Shown: positions 36,945 through 45,253 of the stretch, piece by piece
How positions within the stretch are numbered: position 1 is the first letter of the stretch
Layout: every line of letters begins with the position of its first letter
DNA from: Vibrio zhugei
Lineage (GTDB): Bacteria > Pseudomonadota > Gammaproteobacteria > Enterobacterales > Vibrionaceae
DNA: 64,000 nucleotides
Direction of reading: 5' to 3'
NCBI RefSeq assembly: GCF_003716875.1
Contig: NZ_CP033077.1
Location: 992,001-1,056,000 of the forward strand
The notes under the pieces: model-generated
Told to the model about the DNA's origin: nothing
Seen by the model: only the letters and a program-made list of their open reading frames with translations
Databases searched by the model: none
Made by a program: the position numbers and the translations under genes

Positions 36945-37607
36945 ATGAAAACAGAAGATAAACAGTTTGCAGTAGTGGGCTTAGGGCGTTTTGGCTTGTC
37001 GGTTTGTCAGGAACTGGTCGACTCTGGGGCACAAGTCTTGGCGGTCGATGTCGATGAAGAAAAAGTACAAGAAGCTTCCCATATTGCGACCCAAGCGATC
37101 ATTGCCAATTGTACGCATGAAGAAACCGTCGCCGAATTGAAATTGAATGATTATGACATGGTGATGGTGTCGATTGGTGAAAACGTCAATGCTTCCATGC
37201 TCGCCACGCTTGTCATCAAGGAACATGGTGCAAAATCGGTGTGGGTGAAAGCCAATGACCGTTCGCACGTGAAAATTCTACAGAAAATCGGTGCGGACCA
37301 CATCATTATGCCGGAACGCGATATGGGCATACGAGTGGCGAGGAAAATGCTGGATCGCCGTGTCGTTGAGTTTCATGAACTCGGTAGTGGCTGGGCCATG
37401 ACGGAGGTCGTCATTGGTGGGAAATGGTTAGGTCATACCATAGAGGAGTTGCCTTTTATTGGCGAAGAGAGCGTGTCCGTGTTGGCGTTTCGTCGTGGGC
37501 CTGATTTAACTCCGTCGCCAAGCTTGGATATCTCTTTAGAAATTGGCGACATGCTCGTGGTTGTCGGCAGCAAAGAGGTATTAATGAAGAGATTAAAAGC
37601 ACTATGA
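36945..37607 (+). CDS. ktrA: KtrA, regulatory subunit of the Na+-dependent K+ uptake system
   Basis: A 220-residue cytoplasmic RCK protein. Its Rossmann NAD/ATP-binding motif GLGRFGLSVCQEL is near residue 12, an acidic residue ends strand 2 (AVDVDEEKV), and a C-terminal RCK-C (TrkA-C) domain spans about 140-220. It gates the KtrB channel-like transporter as an octameric ring. The Ktr system was first characterised in Vibrio alginolyticus. The stop overlaps the ktrB start (ATGA). Confidence 0.93.
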   Translation: MKTEDKQFAVVGLGRFGLSVCQELVDSGAQVLAVDVDEEKVQEASHIATQAIIANCTHEETVAELKLNDYDMVMVSIGENVNASMLATLVIKEHGAKSVWVKANDRSHVKILQKIGADHIIMPERDMGIRVARKMLDRRVVEFHELGSGWAMTEVVIGGKWLGHTIEELPFIGEESVSVLAFRRGPDLTPSPSLDISLEIGDMLVVVGSKEVLMKRLKAL

Positions 37608-38986
37608 AGTTAAAGCGTCCGCGACAAGGGTTATTCATTTCCTATTCGCAATTGAGAGGCAAAAAATCTCGTAAAAGGCACAGTAATGAACCGCGCATCA
37701 TTTTTATGAGTTTTATCGCCGTGTTGGTGCCTGCGGCTTTATTATTGATGCTCCCCATCTTTTCAAAAAATGGTCTGAGTTTAGTTGATGCCTTATTTAC
37801 GGCAACTTCGGCGATCAGCGTGACTGGGCTTGGGGTTGTCGATACCGGAACCCACTTTACCCGTGCTGGGCAATCTTTACTATTGGTGCTGATGCAGATC
37901 GGCGGCTTAGGGCAAATGACGCTCTCGGCGGTACTGTTGTATTTGTTTGGCGTACGGTTAAGCCTGCAGCAGCAGGCGCTTGCCAAAGAAGCCTTAGGAC
38001 AAAACAACGATGTGAATTTACGGTCACTAGTCAAAAACATCATTGTGTTTGCTTTAATCGCTGAATGCATTGGTTGGTTTTTCTTGGCGTTTCGCTGGGT
38101 GCCGGAAAAAGGATGGAGCGATGGGCTATTTTTTGCTTTATTCCACGCGATATCGGCCTTTAATAATGCCGGGTTCTCACTCTTTTCTAATAGCTTAACC
38201 GATTATGTTGGCGATCCTTTAGTGATGGTCACAATATCGGCGCTCTTTATTCTCGGCGGTCTCGGTTTTACCGTGATTGGTGACCTCTGGTCGAACGGCT
38301 GGAAAGGGTGGGCACGGTTACACCTGCAAAGTAAGATCATGCTGATGGCCACGCCGATATTGCTGGTTTTTGGTACTGTGATGTTTTGGTTGCTCGAGCA
38401 CAACAATGCCACGACTCTGGGTTCCTTACCACCTGCAACACAATGGTTGGCAGCGTTCTTTCAATCCGCGAGTGCACGTACGGCTGGATTTAATAGTGTT
38501 GATATCAGTCATTTTAGCCATTCAGCGATGCTGATCATGATGTTTTTAATGCTCATCGGTGCGGGGGCGACATCGACTGGGGGCGGGATCAAAGTCTCGA
38601 CATTTGTCGTGGCGTTACTGGCGACATGGAGCTTTTTACGCCAACGTTCGAGTATTGTTTTATTCAAACGTTCGATCAGTTGGCCCACCGTCACCAAGGC
38701 TCTGGCCATCATTATTGTCAGTGGCAGCATACTGATGGTATCGATGTTTTTATTGCTTATCATAGAGAAGGCACCATTTGAACAGGTGGTCTTTGAAACC
38801 ATTTCTGCGTTTGGCACGGTGGGGTTATCGTTCGGTTTGACCGCGCATCTGACAGAATTTGGCAAGATGATTTTGATCGTCGTGATGATTGTTGGGCGTA
38901 TTGGGCCGTTGACGCTTGCGTACATGCTCGCGCGGGCAGAGCCAACATTGCTGAAATATCCAGAAGAAAATGTATTAACCGGGTAA
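37604..38986 (+). CDS. ktrB: KtrB, membrane subunit of the K+ uptake system
   Basis: This 460-residue SKT-superfamily protein has four M1-P-M2 repeats with selectivity-loop signatures: ATSAISVTGLGVVD near residue 67, HAISAFNNAGFSLFSN, SASARTAGFNSVD and ISAFGTVGLSFG. The first glycine-rich loop and the gate region GAGATSTGGGIKVST are intact. A basic N-terminal stretch (residues 1-30) precedes the first helix. With KtrA it imports K+ coupled to Na+, important for salt-adapted bacteria. Confidence 0.94.
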   Translation: MKLKRPRQGLFISYSQLRGKKSRKRHSNEPRIIFMSFIAVLVPAALLLMLPIFSKNGLSLVDALFTATSAISVTGLGVVDTGTHFTRAGQSLLLVLMQIGGLGQMTLSAVLLYLFGVRLSLQQQALAKEALGQNNDVNLRSLVKNIIVFALIAECIGWFFLAFRWVPEKGWSDGLFFALFHAISAFNNAGFSLFSNSLTDYVGDPLVMVTISALFILGGLGFTVIGDLWSNGWKGWARLHLQSKIMLMATPILLVFGTVMFWLLEHNNATTLGSLPPATQWLAAFFQSASARTAGFNSVDISHFSHSAMLIMMFLMLIGAGATSTGGGIKVSTFVVALLATWSFLRQRSSIVLFKRSISWPTVTKALAIIIVSGSILMVSMFLLLIIEKAPFEQVVFETISAFGTVGLSFGLTAHLTEFGKMILIVVMIVGRIGPLTLAYMLARAEPTLLKYPEENVLTG

Positions 38987-39003
38987 CGGTACGTTAATTC
39001 CAG

Positions 39004-39480
39004 TTAATCGTCATCTCGTTCAAAATATCCCGATAGATTCTGACGCAGTTTTGCTGGGGCGTTGTTTCTATCGGGAGATTTAAATTGAGCGGCAAACTCT
39101 TCTTTCACCAAGGTTTGGTTGACGGTACTGGGGGCGATCAGTTTGAGCTTGGGAATATTTTTCATGGTGCTCAGTTCATACTTTGAGATCCCGTCACCGG
39201 TTTTAATGGTCACGACGGAACCATCAAATTTAAAGGTGGTGCTGATTAAATGGTCATTTAAGTACACACCACGTTCAGAGAGAACAAGGACGTCGGTATC
39301 GTAGTCGGGGACGCCAATCTCAATCCATTTTCCATACACATGTTTCGGAGCGACATAATCTTGGTAACTGGCATAGCCATAATAACCAAACAGTAATCCA
39401 ATCAGACTTAACAGCAAAAGCGCCATAGACTTAAAGATACGCTCGTGTCTTAACAGCTTTTCTATAGCGTTTATTTTCAT
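39004..39480 (-). CDS. membrane-anchored protein of unknown function, probably DUF2850
   Basis: The protein has about 158 residues with one N-terminal transmembrane helix (about residues 17-40) and a periplasmic beta-rich domain (YGKWIEIGVPDYDTDVLVLSERGVYLN and so on). I associate this pattern with the DUF2850 family of Vibrio, whose function is unknown. The ATG at 39480 has AAAGAG eight bases upstream; a GTG three codons earlier is less likely. It is convergent with ktrB, 17 bases from its stop. Confidence 0.6.
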   Translation of the reverse strand: MKINAIEKLLRHERIFKSMALLLLSLIGLLFGYYGYASYQDYVAPKHVYGKWIEIGVPDYDTDVLVLSERGVYLNDHLISTTFKFDGSVVTIKTGDGISKYELSTMKNIPKLKLIAPSTVNQTLVKEEFAAQFKSPDRNNAPAKLRQNLSGYFERDDD

Positions 39481-39660
39481 AGGCAACACTCTTTACGTTC
39501 AACGATGCCTCATACTAGGCAGGGTGAGTAACATAGAACGCATGCAAGTGTGAATTGTGCTCAACCTCATACATTTCTACAGGATTAATTATAATTAAGT
39601 TTGTTAATGAGTGTAGACAAAATCCGGCGCTTGTCATCAATAAAGGAAGTAAGATCGCAA

Positions 39661-39696
39661 TAAATAAAAAGCCACGTGGCCCAATGACCACGTGGC
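39661..39696 (-). terminator. rho-independent terminator after the pirin gene
   Basis: Perfect 9-bp stem GCCACGTGG/CCACGTGGC with 8-base loop, followed on the minus strand by CTTTTTATTTA. It makes a 74-codon open frame across this stretch an unlikely gene. Confidence 0.85.
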
Positions 39697-39748
39697 GGAA
39701 ACAAAATACCTCGTATGAGTAAGGCATTGGCTGTTTCAAAAGGCAATA

Positions 39749-40597
39749 TTAGTAGGTTTCGAAGACCCCATTATTGAAGTCATCGATGGTCTGCTGAATT
39801 TCATCGATGCTGTTCATGACAAACGGACCATAGTGCACGACGGGTTCGTGTAACGGCTCGCCGCTCAGTAATAGTGCTCCGGTTTGAGACTCAGCTGAAA
39901 GGTTTACAGTGTCGCCTGCATTCAAAATGGCGAGCTCGCCACTTTGCACCTGAGTTCCCTCGACGAGCAATGTACCAGCATAGACATACACTAGCGTGTT
40001 ATGGCTGCTTGGCACATTCAATGTCACCGCTTGTGAAGTCTCCGCTCGCCAGTCAGCAATGATCGACTCGACGCCAGTATCTTGCAGTGGGCCTTGCAAT
40101 GCCTCACCTTGCGCATGGAGGTTACCTGCGAGCACACGCAACAAGCCAGACGTCTCTGTCGTAAATTCTTTCATGACTTCGGGCTGGAAATCATGATATT
40201 TCGCCGGGTTCATCTTATCTTTGGCCGGCTGATTGATCCAAATTTGGAAGCCATGCAGTTGACCATCGGTCATGATTGGCATTTCACTGTGAATCACGCC
40301 ACGCCCTGCGGCCATCCATTGTGCGCCACCATCACGCAGTTCGCCGACATTACCCATGTGGTCACGGTGCTGGAAGTGTCCAGTCATCATATAAGTAAAG
40401 GTTTCGATCCCGCGATGAGGGTGCGGTGGAAATCCGCCGATGTAATCACGGCTTTCATCGGATTTGAGTTCATCGATCATAAGGAACGGTGACGTCGCCG
40501 CATTATTAAAAGATGCAATACGTTTGATTTTGACGCCATCGCCGTCCGATGTGGGTTGCGATGGAATACGTTGTTTCACGGTTCTGGTTGTAGCCAT
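39749..40597 (-). CDS. pirin family protein
   Basis: A 282-residue bicupin. The metal-binding cupin has the ligands H59, H61, H103 and E105 (HPHRG ... VIHSE), all intact. Bacterial pirins include YhhW-type quercetinases and proteins that modulate pyruvate dehydrogenase; the substrate here is unknown. The start follows GAGGAGATCATCT; an open frame extends 26 codons further but without support. Divergent transcription of pirin genes with LysR regulators is common, but here the LysR gene is on the same strand upstream. Confidence 0.88.
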   Translation of the reverse strand: MATTRTVKQRIPSQPTSDGDGVKIKRIASFNNAATSPFLMIDELKSDESRDYIGGFPPHPHRGIETFTYMMTGHFQHRDHMGNVGELRDGGAQWMAAGRGVIHSEMPIMTDGQLHGFQIWINQPAKDKMNPAKYHDFQPEVMKEFTTETSGLLRVLAGNLHAQGEALQGPLQDTGVESIIADWRAETSQAVTLNVPSSHNTLVYVYAGTLLVEGTQVQSGELAILNAGDTVNLSAESQTGALLLSGEPLHEPVVHYGPFVMNSIDEIQQTIDDFNNGVFETY

Positions 40598-40756
40598 AGA
40601 TGATCTCCTCACTGTATGGACGCAGTGTAACGAGGGTATGGATAAAAGAGCAGTAGAATCTCTTGAGAAAGTCATTTGAAAAATTTGAACATCTTGCGAG
40701 ACAAGTGGTGACAGTCATCCCAGCGCATTCAGGAGGAGTGAACAAAGGCTATCAGG

Positions 40757-41647
40757 CTATTCGCGTTTGAATTCGAGCCTCATCCAATGACGTAAAGAGA
40801 GAATGTTTTCCTCGGTCAGTCTTTCATGGGCACAGACGAAGTAAAAGCCTTGAGTGGGATGTAACACTGGGTGGCCAAGCATGGTGAGAATGCCTTGTTT
40901 AATATCGTCTTTAACGAACAAGCGATGCGTGACCAGTAGACCGAGCTGGCGATAGGTCGCTTGTACCGCCTGAGCCGAGGTCGCAAAAGCCAGATGCTCA
41001 GAAAAGGTCGGGATAGGGACATGGTGCAGTTTACACCACTGCGCCCAGTCGTCGACTCGGCGTGCATTTCTTGCCGCAATCACTGGGTAGGTTTGCAGTA
41101 AGGTGTCGATATCTTGCGTCTCTTGGCAAAGCGTTGGATGACAGACCAGTACCAACTCATCGTCGGCCAATTTTTCACAATAGTAGTTTTGCCAATCGGA
41201 AGGGACCCCGTGTATTAACGCCACATCAACCCCTTCTTCTTCCAAAGAAAACTGCCCAATTAAGTTTGAGGTTCGCACATCAATATTCGGCGCATACGCC
41301 TGAAATTCCGGCACTTTGGGAATCCACCATTGCATGGCTAACGAATTAATCATATTCAATGTAATGCGTTTGGAATCACTGGGAGTACGCAGTGCGTCAG
41401 TGGCATGCACGATCTGCTCTAAAGGTGGCGCGACGGCTTTATAGTAGCGTTGACCTGCGGCATTAAGCTCGACTCGTCGGCCGATTCGATGAAACAGCGG
41501 TTGGTCCACTAAGGTCTCAAGCGACTTAATGGCTTGGCTCACTGCGGAGTGGCTGATGTTCAACGCCTCAGCCGCTTGGGTCATACTGCCTGTTTCAGCG
41601 ACCGCAACAAAGGAATACAGTGCTTTTAGTGGAGGAAATCGTCTCAT
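40757..41647 (-). CDS. LysR-type regulator, GcvA-like subgroup
   Basis: The 296-residue protein has an N-terminal HTH LKALYSFVAVAETGSMTQAAEALNISHSAVSQAIKSLE and an effector domain of the GcvA/AmpR-like subgroup. It is divergent from the EamA transporter gene with a 93-base gap, so the transporter is the likeliest target. It could also control the pirin gene downstream on the same strand. Confidence 0.85.
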   Translation of the reverse strand: MRRFPPLKALYSFVAVAETGSMTQAAEALNISHSAVSQAIKSLETLVDQPLFHRIGRRVELNAAGQRYYKAVAPPLEQIVHATDALRTPSDSKRITLNMINSLAMQWWIPKVPEFQAYAPNIDVRTSNLIGQFSLEEEGVDVALIHGVPSDWQNYYCEKLADDELVLVCHPTLCQETQDIDTLLQTYPVIAARNARRVDDWAQWCKLHHVPIPTFSEHLAFATSAQAVQATYRQLGLLVTHRLFVKDDIKQGILTMLGHPVLHPTQGFYFVCAHERLTEENILSLRHWMRLEFKRE

Positions 41648-41740
41648 AGTTAAGTTTTTCTTACAGGTTTAGTTAGTTTAACTCGTTATTTTTCTGTGTG
41701 ATGAACCGTTATCATAGCGCCTAGTTGCTAAGGAGTCATT

Positions 41741-42655
41741 ATGCTGAAGTCAGTTTATCCGGTTATTTTCATGTTGTTTTCGACCTTTTGTTTATCTTTA
41801 TCTGGTTTAGTTTGTAAACTGGTCAGTGATCAATATTCACCAGAATCTCTTACATTTTTTCGTTATCTGATCCCGATCGTTTTACTGGGTGGATGGATGT
41901 TGAGAAAACACATTACGTGGCCTTCAAAATCGGAAAGACGCACCTTATTGATTCGTGGCGCTTGTATGGGGGCGGGACAAATGTGTTTCATGTTTGCGTT
42001 GCAACATTTATCGCTGGTGGAATGCGTGGTGTTGTTCAGTACCGGGCCGTTGTTCATTCCCATTATGGAACGCATCGCCTTTAAACGATCACTCCGCTGG
42101 GGATCGATCGTCACACTATTGGTCACTTTTGTTGGTGTGATTCTATTGTCTGGCGGTCTTAGCCAATTTCATTGGAATTGGGCTCTAGGCTTGGGGCTAG
42201 CCGCGGGTATCTTCAATGCGGGATCACAAGTCACCTTGTATCAAGTGTCGCAAACTCGCCTTAGCAGTCAGGAGATGAATTTATGGAGCTTCATTTGCGC
42301 AGTCATCGTGTTATCGCCAATGTTAGTCATGCTGGATTCATCGAGTTTCAATGTCGTTTCGCTTTATGAGTCGCACAGTGCCTTGGTGCTGTGGGCATTA
42401 CTCGCTATTGGTATGCTGGTGGTGGGCACTCAGCTGTTTAGGGCGAAAGCTTATCGTTTGGCTTCTTCTGGCTCACAGCTAGCGCCACTTATCTTCACCA
42501 ACTTAATTTTCTCGGCTATTTGGCAATTATTGTGGTTTGATGTGAGTTACACCACTCAACAAGCGCTCGGTTTAACCGTCATCGTCTTGGCGAACTTGGC
42601 GCGCTTTGTACCGACGCTCAAACAACAATGGCAGCGACGTCACGCTGTCGTATAA
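41741..42655 (+). CDS. EamA/DMT family transporter
   Basis: A ten-helix drug/metabolite transporter of 304 residues made of two EamA repeats (about 10-140 and 155-290), with the characteristic TFFRYLIPIVLLGG and a basic C-terminal tail. It is probably an amino acid or metabolite exporter controlled by the divergent LysR gene. Its stop codon directly abuts the stop of the convergent AlkB-like gene, leaving no spacer. Confidence 0.85.
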   Translation: MLKSVYPVIFMLFSTFCLSLSGLVCKLVSDQYSPESLTFFRYLIPIVLLGGWMLRKHITWPSKSERRTLLIRGACMGAGQMCFMFALQHLSLVECVVLFSTGPLFIPIMERIAFKRSLRWGSIVTLLVTFVGVILLSGGLSQFHWNWALGLGLAAGIFNAGSQVTLYQVSQTRLSSQEMNLWSFICAVIVLSPMLVMLDSSSFNVVSLYESHSALVLWALLAIGMLVVGTQLFRAKAYRLASSGSQLAPLIFTNLIFSAIWQLLWFDVSYTTQQALGLTVIVLANLARFVPTLKQQWQRRHAVV

Positions 42656-43261
42656 CTACTCAGACACGACGTGCCTAAACGTGAGATTGATCCTTGGTGC
42701 AACTGACTTTTGTGTTTTTGGTAAGGCGTGTTGCCAATGATGTTGGAGAGGGCCCGCCATAACCAATAAGGAGCCTGGGGTCAGCTCAAACTCCATTTTA
42801 GATTTACATTGTAAATGTTTAAACACAAAACGACGTGTGCCGCCTAGCGACAGCGAAGCAATCACTGGGTTGATTCCCAGCTCTTTTTCATTATCTTGAT
42901 GCCACCCCATGGAATCTTGTCCGGTACGATATAAGTTAGCGAACACGGTATTAAAGCGATGTTCGGCGGCGTGTTCGCACCGTGCTTTGAGCTCCAGTAA
43001 TTCTGCGGTCCAGGGGTTGGGGTGCATGGTCAACCCTGAATAGGTATAGGTTTTATCGCCGTGCCAAGCTTGAAGGCGAGGTTGCATGATGGATTTGCCA
43101 AATAAGGTGATGGCTTGCTGCTGCCAATCGAGCCCATGATATAACGCCTGATAATAGTCGCTTGCCTCGCTCAGTGATAAAAAATCAGGAATCCACAGAA
43201 GTTTTCCCTGTTGGACCGGCAGCCATTGTGGGGATTGAGAGTCAAAGAGTGAAAGAGTCAT
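42656..43261 (-). CDS. AlkB-like 2-oxoglutarate/Fe(II) dioxygenase
   Basis: The 201-residue protein has the AlkB fold motifs: NLYRTGQDSMGWHQDNE supplies the His-x-Asp iron ligands, HHWQHALPK the second His, and PRINLTFR the 2-oxoglutarate-binding arginine. Length and sequence are closest to the ALKBH2/3-like bacterial group, which repairs alkylated bases in DNA by oxidative demethylation. No ada gene is nearby. Confidence 0.88.
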   Translation of the reverse strand: MTLSLFDSQSPQWLPVQQGKLLWIPDFLSLSEASDYYQALYHGLDWQQQAITLFGKSIMQPRLQAWHGDKTYTYSGLTMHPNPWTAELLELKARCEHAAEHRFNTVFANLYRTGQDSMGWHQDNEKELGINPVIASLSLGGTRRFVFKHLQCKSKMEFELTPGSLLVMAGPLQHHWQHALPKTQKSVAPRINLTFRHVVSE

Positions 43262-43369
43262 ATCGTTGCCGCCAAGGTTGATGATGAATAAAGCCTCAAT
43301 ATAGTGTCAGAAAGTCGCGATCAATCAAAGCCAATGAATGCGATATTAACGATGATAAGGTAAATGATT

Positions 43370-43382
43370 TTGCATTTTGCAA
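43370..43382 (+). promoter_or_regulatory. LuxO-binding-site-like element upstream of qrr
   Basis: TTGCATTTTGCAA matches the published LuxO site pattern TTGCA-N3-TGCAA with perfect dyad symmetry, allowing for one extra central base. It is about 140 bases before the predicted qrr start. A weaker related half-site lies at 43384-43397 (TTCATTCGCAAAAT). Confidence 0.75.
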
Positions 43383-43486
43383 ATTCATTCGCAAAATGGA
43401 AAGGTAAAACAGAGTGATATTGATAATTTGTATGTTTTATCATCAATAATTACTCATTTAGCCGTTATGCATTGGCTATTTAAATT

Positions 43487-43500
43487 GGCACGCTATATGC
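43487..43500 (+). promoter_or_regulatory. sigma-54 promoter of qrr
   Basis: GGCACG-N6-GC has the exact GG-N10-GC spacing of a -24/-12 promoter. It places the RNA start about 12 bases downstream, exactly where the first Qrr stem begins. Together with LuxO-like sites upstream it gives the standard qrr control region. Confidence 0.85.
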
Positions 43501-43512
43501 ATTATATAGAAC

Positions 43513-43618
43513 GACTCCTTTAAGCCAAGGAGTCACCTAGCCAACTGACGTTGTTAGTGAACCTTTTTGTTCACACTTATATGTAGCCAATCACGCATTT
43601 TGTGATTGGCTTTTTTTT
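43513..43618 (+). ncRNA. qrr: Qrr quorum-regulatory small RNA
   Basis: About 106 bases, within the normal Qrr length. Stem 1 is GACTCCTT/AAGGAGTC. The nearly invariant Qrr core follows (CCTAGCCAACTGACGTTGTT at 43536-43555, then AGTGAA). A third stem is GTGAAC/GTTCAC. The terminator is GCCAATCAC/GTGATTGGC with eight T residues. Known Qrr RNAs act with Hfq; at low cell density phospho-LuxO and sigma-54 switch them on, and they repress the luxR/hapR message and activate aphA. It is convergent with the EamA gene. I cannot tell which Qrr paralogue this is. Confidence 0.95.
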
Positions 43619-43642
43619 GTCTATTTTCAATTGCTTGTATGA

Positions 43643-44533
43643 TTATCGCGGTTGCAGAGTGTGCTTGACTTGCTGACGAGCATGAATGACCTGAGGCAGT
43701 AGAGAGGTGACAATCATCGCCATCATCAATAGGAATTGCTCTGCAGTATAAGACTCGTTTAACAACACAATGCCGCAACTGATGCCGGCAACCGGATTAG
43801 CTATTCCGCCAAATGTAAAGTCGACAATCGACATACGCTGGATTAACCACACATATAAGCCATACCCCAAAGCGGTGTTAAAACCACTGATCCATACAAT
43901 CCCCATCATGTTTTTCCATGAAAACGTGCTCATGGCTTGTACATACACGTCGGTGTGGATTGCAGCATGAATCAGCGCTATGGGGATTAAAACCATACCG
44001 CCAAATATCAATTGCCACGTCACAATTGTCCACCAGTGTACATTCTTGCCGATTTTTTGGGTGAGCATAGAGCCGATGATCAAACAAAGCATCGCCAGTG
44101 CCATCGCGAGCAATCCTACGCCGTTGAGTGGTATGGAGCTGGGATCAAAAAGCTGCCACGCAAGCACCAACAACCCTAACCCGCACACGATTTTTAGCTT
44201 AGAGGGGGTTACCCCGTTAACGATCCAGTGAATGATCATCGCAACAACCGGCACTCCCATCATACCCACACTGGAAATGGCTGACGGCAGGGTTTGCGCC
44301 ATGACAAAAATGCAGCAGAAAAACACGCCAATGTTAATTGCGCCAATCAGTAGTAACGGCTTCCAAGATGTTTTTGTTGGCAAACTGGGTTTGATTAACA
44401 GCAGCAAGACCCCGGCGGGAATCGCTCTTAACACCCCTAATAAGAGCGGGGGCCAACCATCGAGGGTAAACTGTGTCGCGGAATAGGTGGTTCCCCATAA
44501 GAAAGCAGGGATCATAGCAAGGATTATATTCAT
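43643..44533 (-). CDS. EamA/DMT family transporter under MarR control
   Basis: A 296-residue, ten-helix protein with two EamA repeats (about 5-130 and 145-280). The start MNIILAMIPAFLWGTTYSATQF is typical of the RhtA/YdcZ-like exporter groups. It is divergent from a MarR-family regulator, and the gap holds two copies of a shared operator-like element, so it is presumably the regulator's target. Substrate unknown. The gene ends just after the qrr terminator. Confidence 0.85.
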   Translation of the reverse strand: MNIILAMIPAFLWGTTYSATQFTLDGWPPLLLGVLRAIPAGVLLLLIKPSLPTKTSWKPLLLIGAINIGVFFCCIFVMAQTLPSAISSVGMMGVPVVAMIIHWIVNGVTPSKLKIVCGLGLLVLAWQLFDPSSIPLNGVGLLAMALAMLCLIIGSMLTQKIGKNVHWWTIVTWQLIFGGMVLIPIALIHAAIHTDVYVQAMSTFSWKNMMGIVWISGFNTALGYGLYVWLIQRMSIVDFTFGGIANPVAGISCGIVLLNESYTAEQFLLMMAMIVTSLLPQVIHARQQVKHTLQPR

Positions 44534-44535
44534 AT

Positions 44536-44611
44536 AAAGTATCTCAACGTTAAGTTAATTACCATTCACTATACTGTCCCGTGGCAATCGTGTAAAGTAT
44601 CTTAACGTTAA
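44536..44611. promoter_or_regulatory. paired direct repeats between the EamA and MarR genes
   Basis: The 18-base element AAAGTATCTYAACGTTAA occurs twice (44536-44553 and 44594-44611), 58 bases apart and in the same orientation. Each contains a near-palindrome TYAACGTTAA. One copy touches each divergent gene, fitting an operator pair for the MarR regulator. Confidence 0.7.
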
Positions 44612-44660
44612 AATATAATATCGCACGTTCGACGCGATTTGATGAGAGTAACCACAACTA

Positions 44661-45149
44661 ATGGATTCAATTGATGTAATTCGTCGTCAATGGGCACACG
44701 AATGTCCGACTCTGAATACCTTACCGATGGGCATTCTAGGACGTATGCTGCGCTTGACTAAGTACTTGGAAGCACAAGTCAGTGATTGGCTAAAGTCTCA
44801 TGGTTTGTTGATGGGGGAGTTTGATGTGCTGATGACATTACGTCGTCACGGTGCCCCATACCGTTTGACACCCTCTGCTATTTTGCATTCGATGATGTTG
44901 ACGTCCGGCGCCATGACCAACCGCTTAGATAAATTAGAAAGTAAAGGGTTAGTGGTCCGTGAGCACAGTCAAGAAGATAGGCGCAGTGTGGAAGTGGTAT
45001 TGACCCCTACGGGGTTAGAGCGTGTCGAAAATTTGTTAAATGATTACGTCGCCTTACAAGAAACCTTGCTTGCGCAATTACCGGAAGAAGAGCAGCAAGC
45101 CTTATCCCAATTATTAAGTCAGTGGCTAGGTTCGCTAGAGAACGATTGA
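44661..45149 (+). CDS. MarR-family transcriptional regulator
   Basis: This 162-residue protein has a winged HTH at about residues 50-115: LTPSAILHSMMLTSGAMTNRLDKLESKGLV and the wing DRRSVEVVLTPTGL. It probably represses itself and the divergent EamA exporter through the duplicated element between them. The signal is unknown. A terminator shared with cheV follows. Confidence 0.87.
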   Translation: MDSIDVIRRQWAHECPTLNTLPMGILGRMLRLTKYLEAQVSDWLKSHGLLMGEFDVLMTLRRHGAPYRLTPSAILHSMMLTSGAMTNRLDKLESKGLVVREHSQEDRRSVEVVLTPTGLERVENLLNDYVALQETLLAQLPEEEQQALSQLLSQWLGSLEND

Positions 45150-45195
45150 GGCCTGCGACGTGGGTATCACATGGCGTGAGTATAATATAAAGAGA

Positions 45196-45221
45196 CAAGG
45201 CAGCGATTTCTCGCTGCCTTG
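45196..45221. terminator. hairpin between marR-type gene and cheV
   Basis: Perfect 11-base arms CAAGGCAGCGA/TCGCTGCCTTG around TTTC, between convergent genes. T runs are weak. Confidence 0.7.
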
Positions 45222-45253
45222 TGATTCAAGTCAATGAGTGAGTTACCCAGCGG

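Noticed and set aside
39515..39739. 74-codon open frame on the minus strand after the pirin gene
   Set aside because: It runs across the strong pirin terminator, has no ribosome binding site and its product shows no family character.
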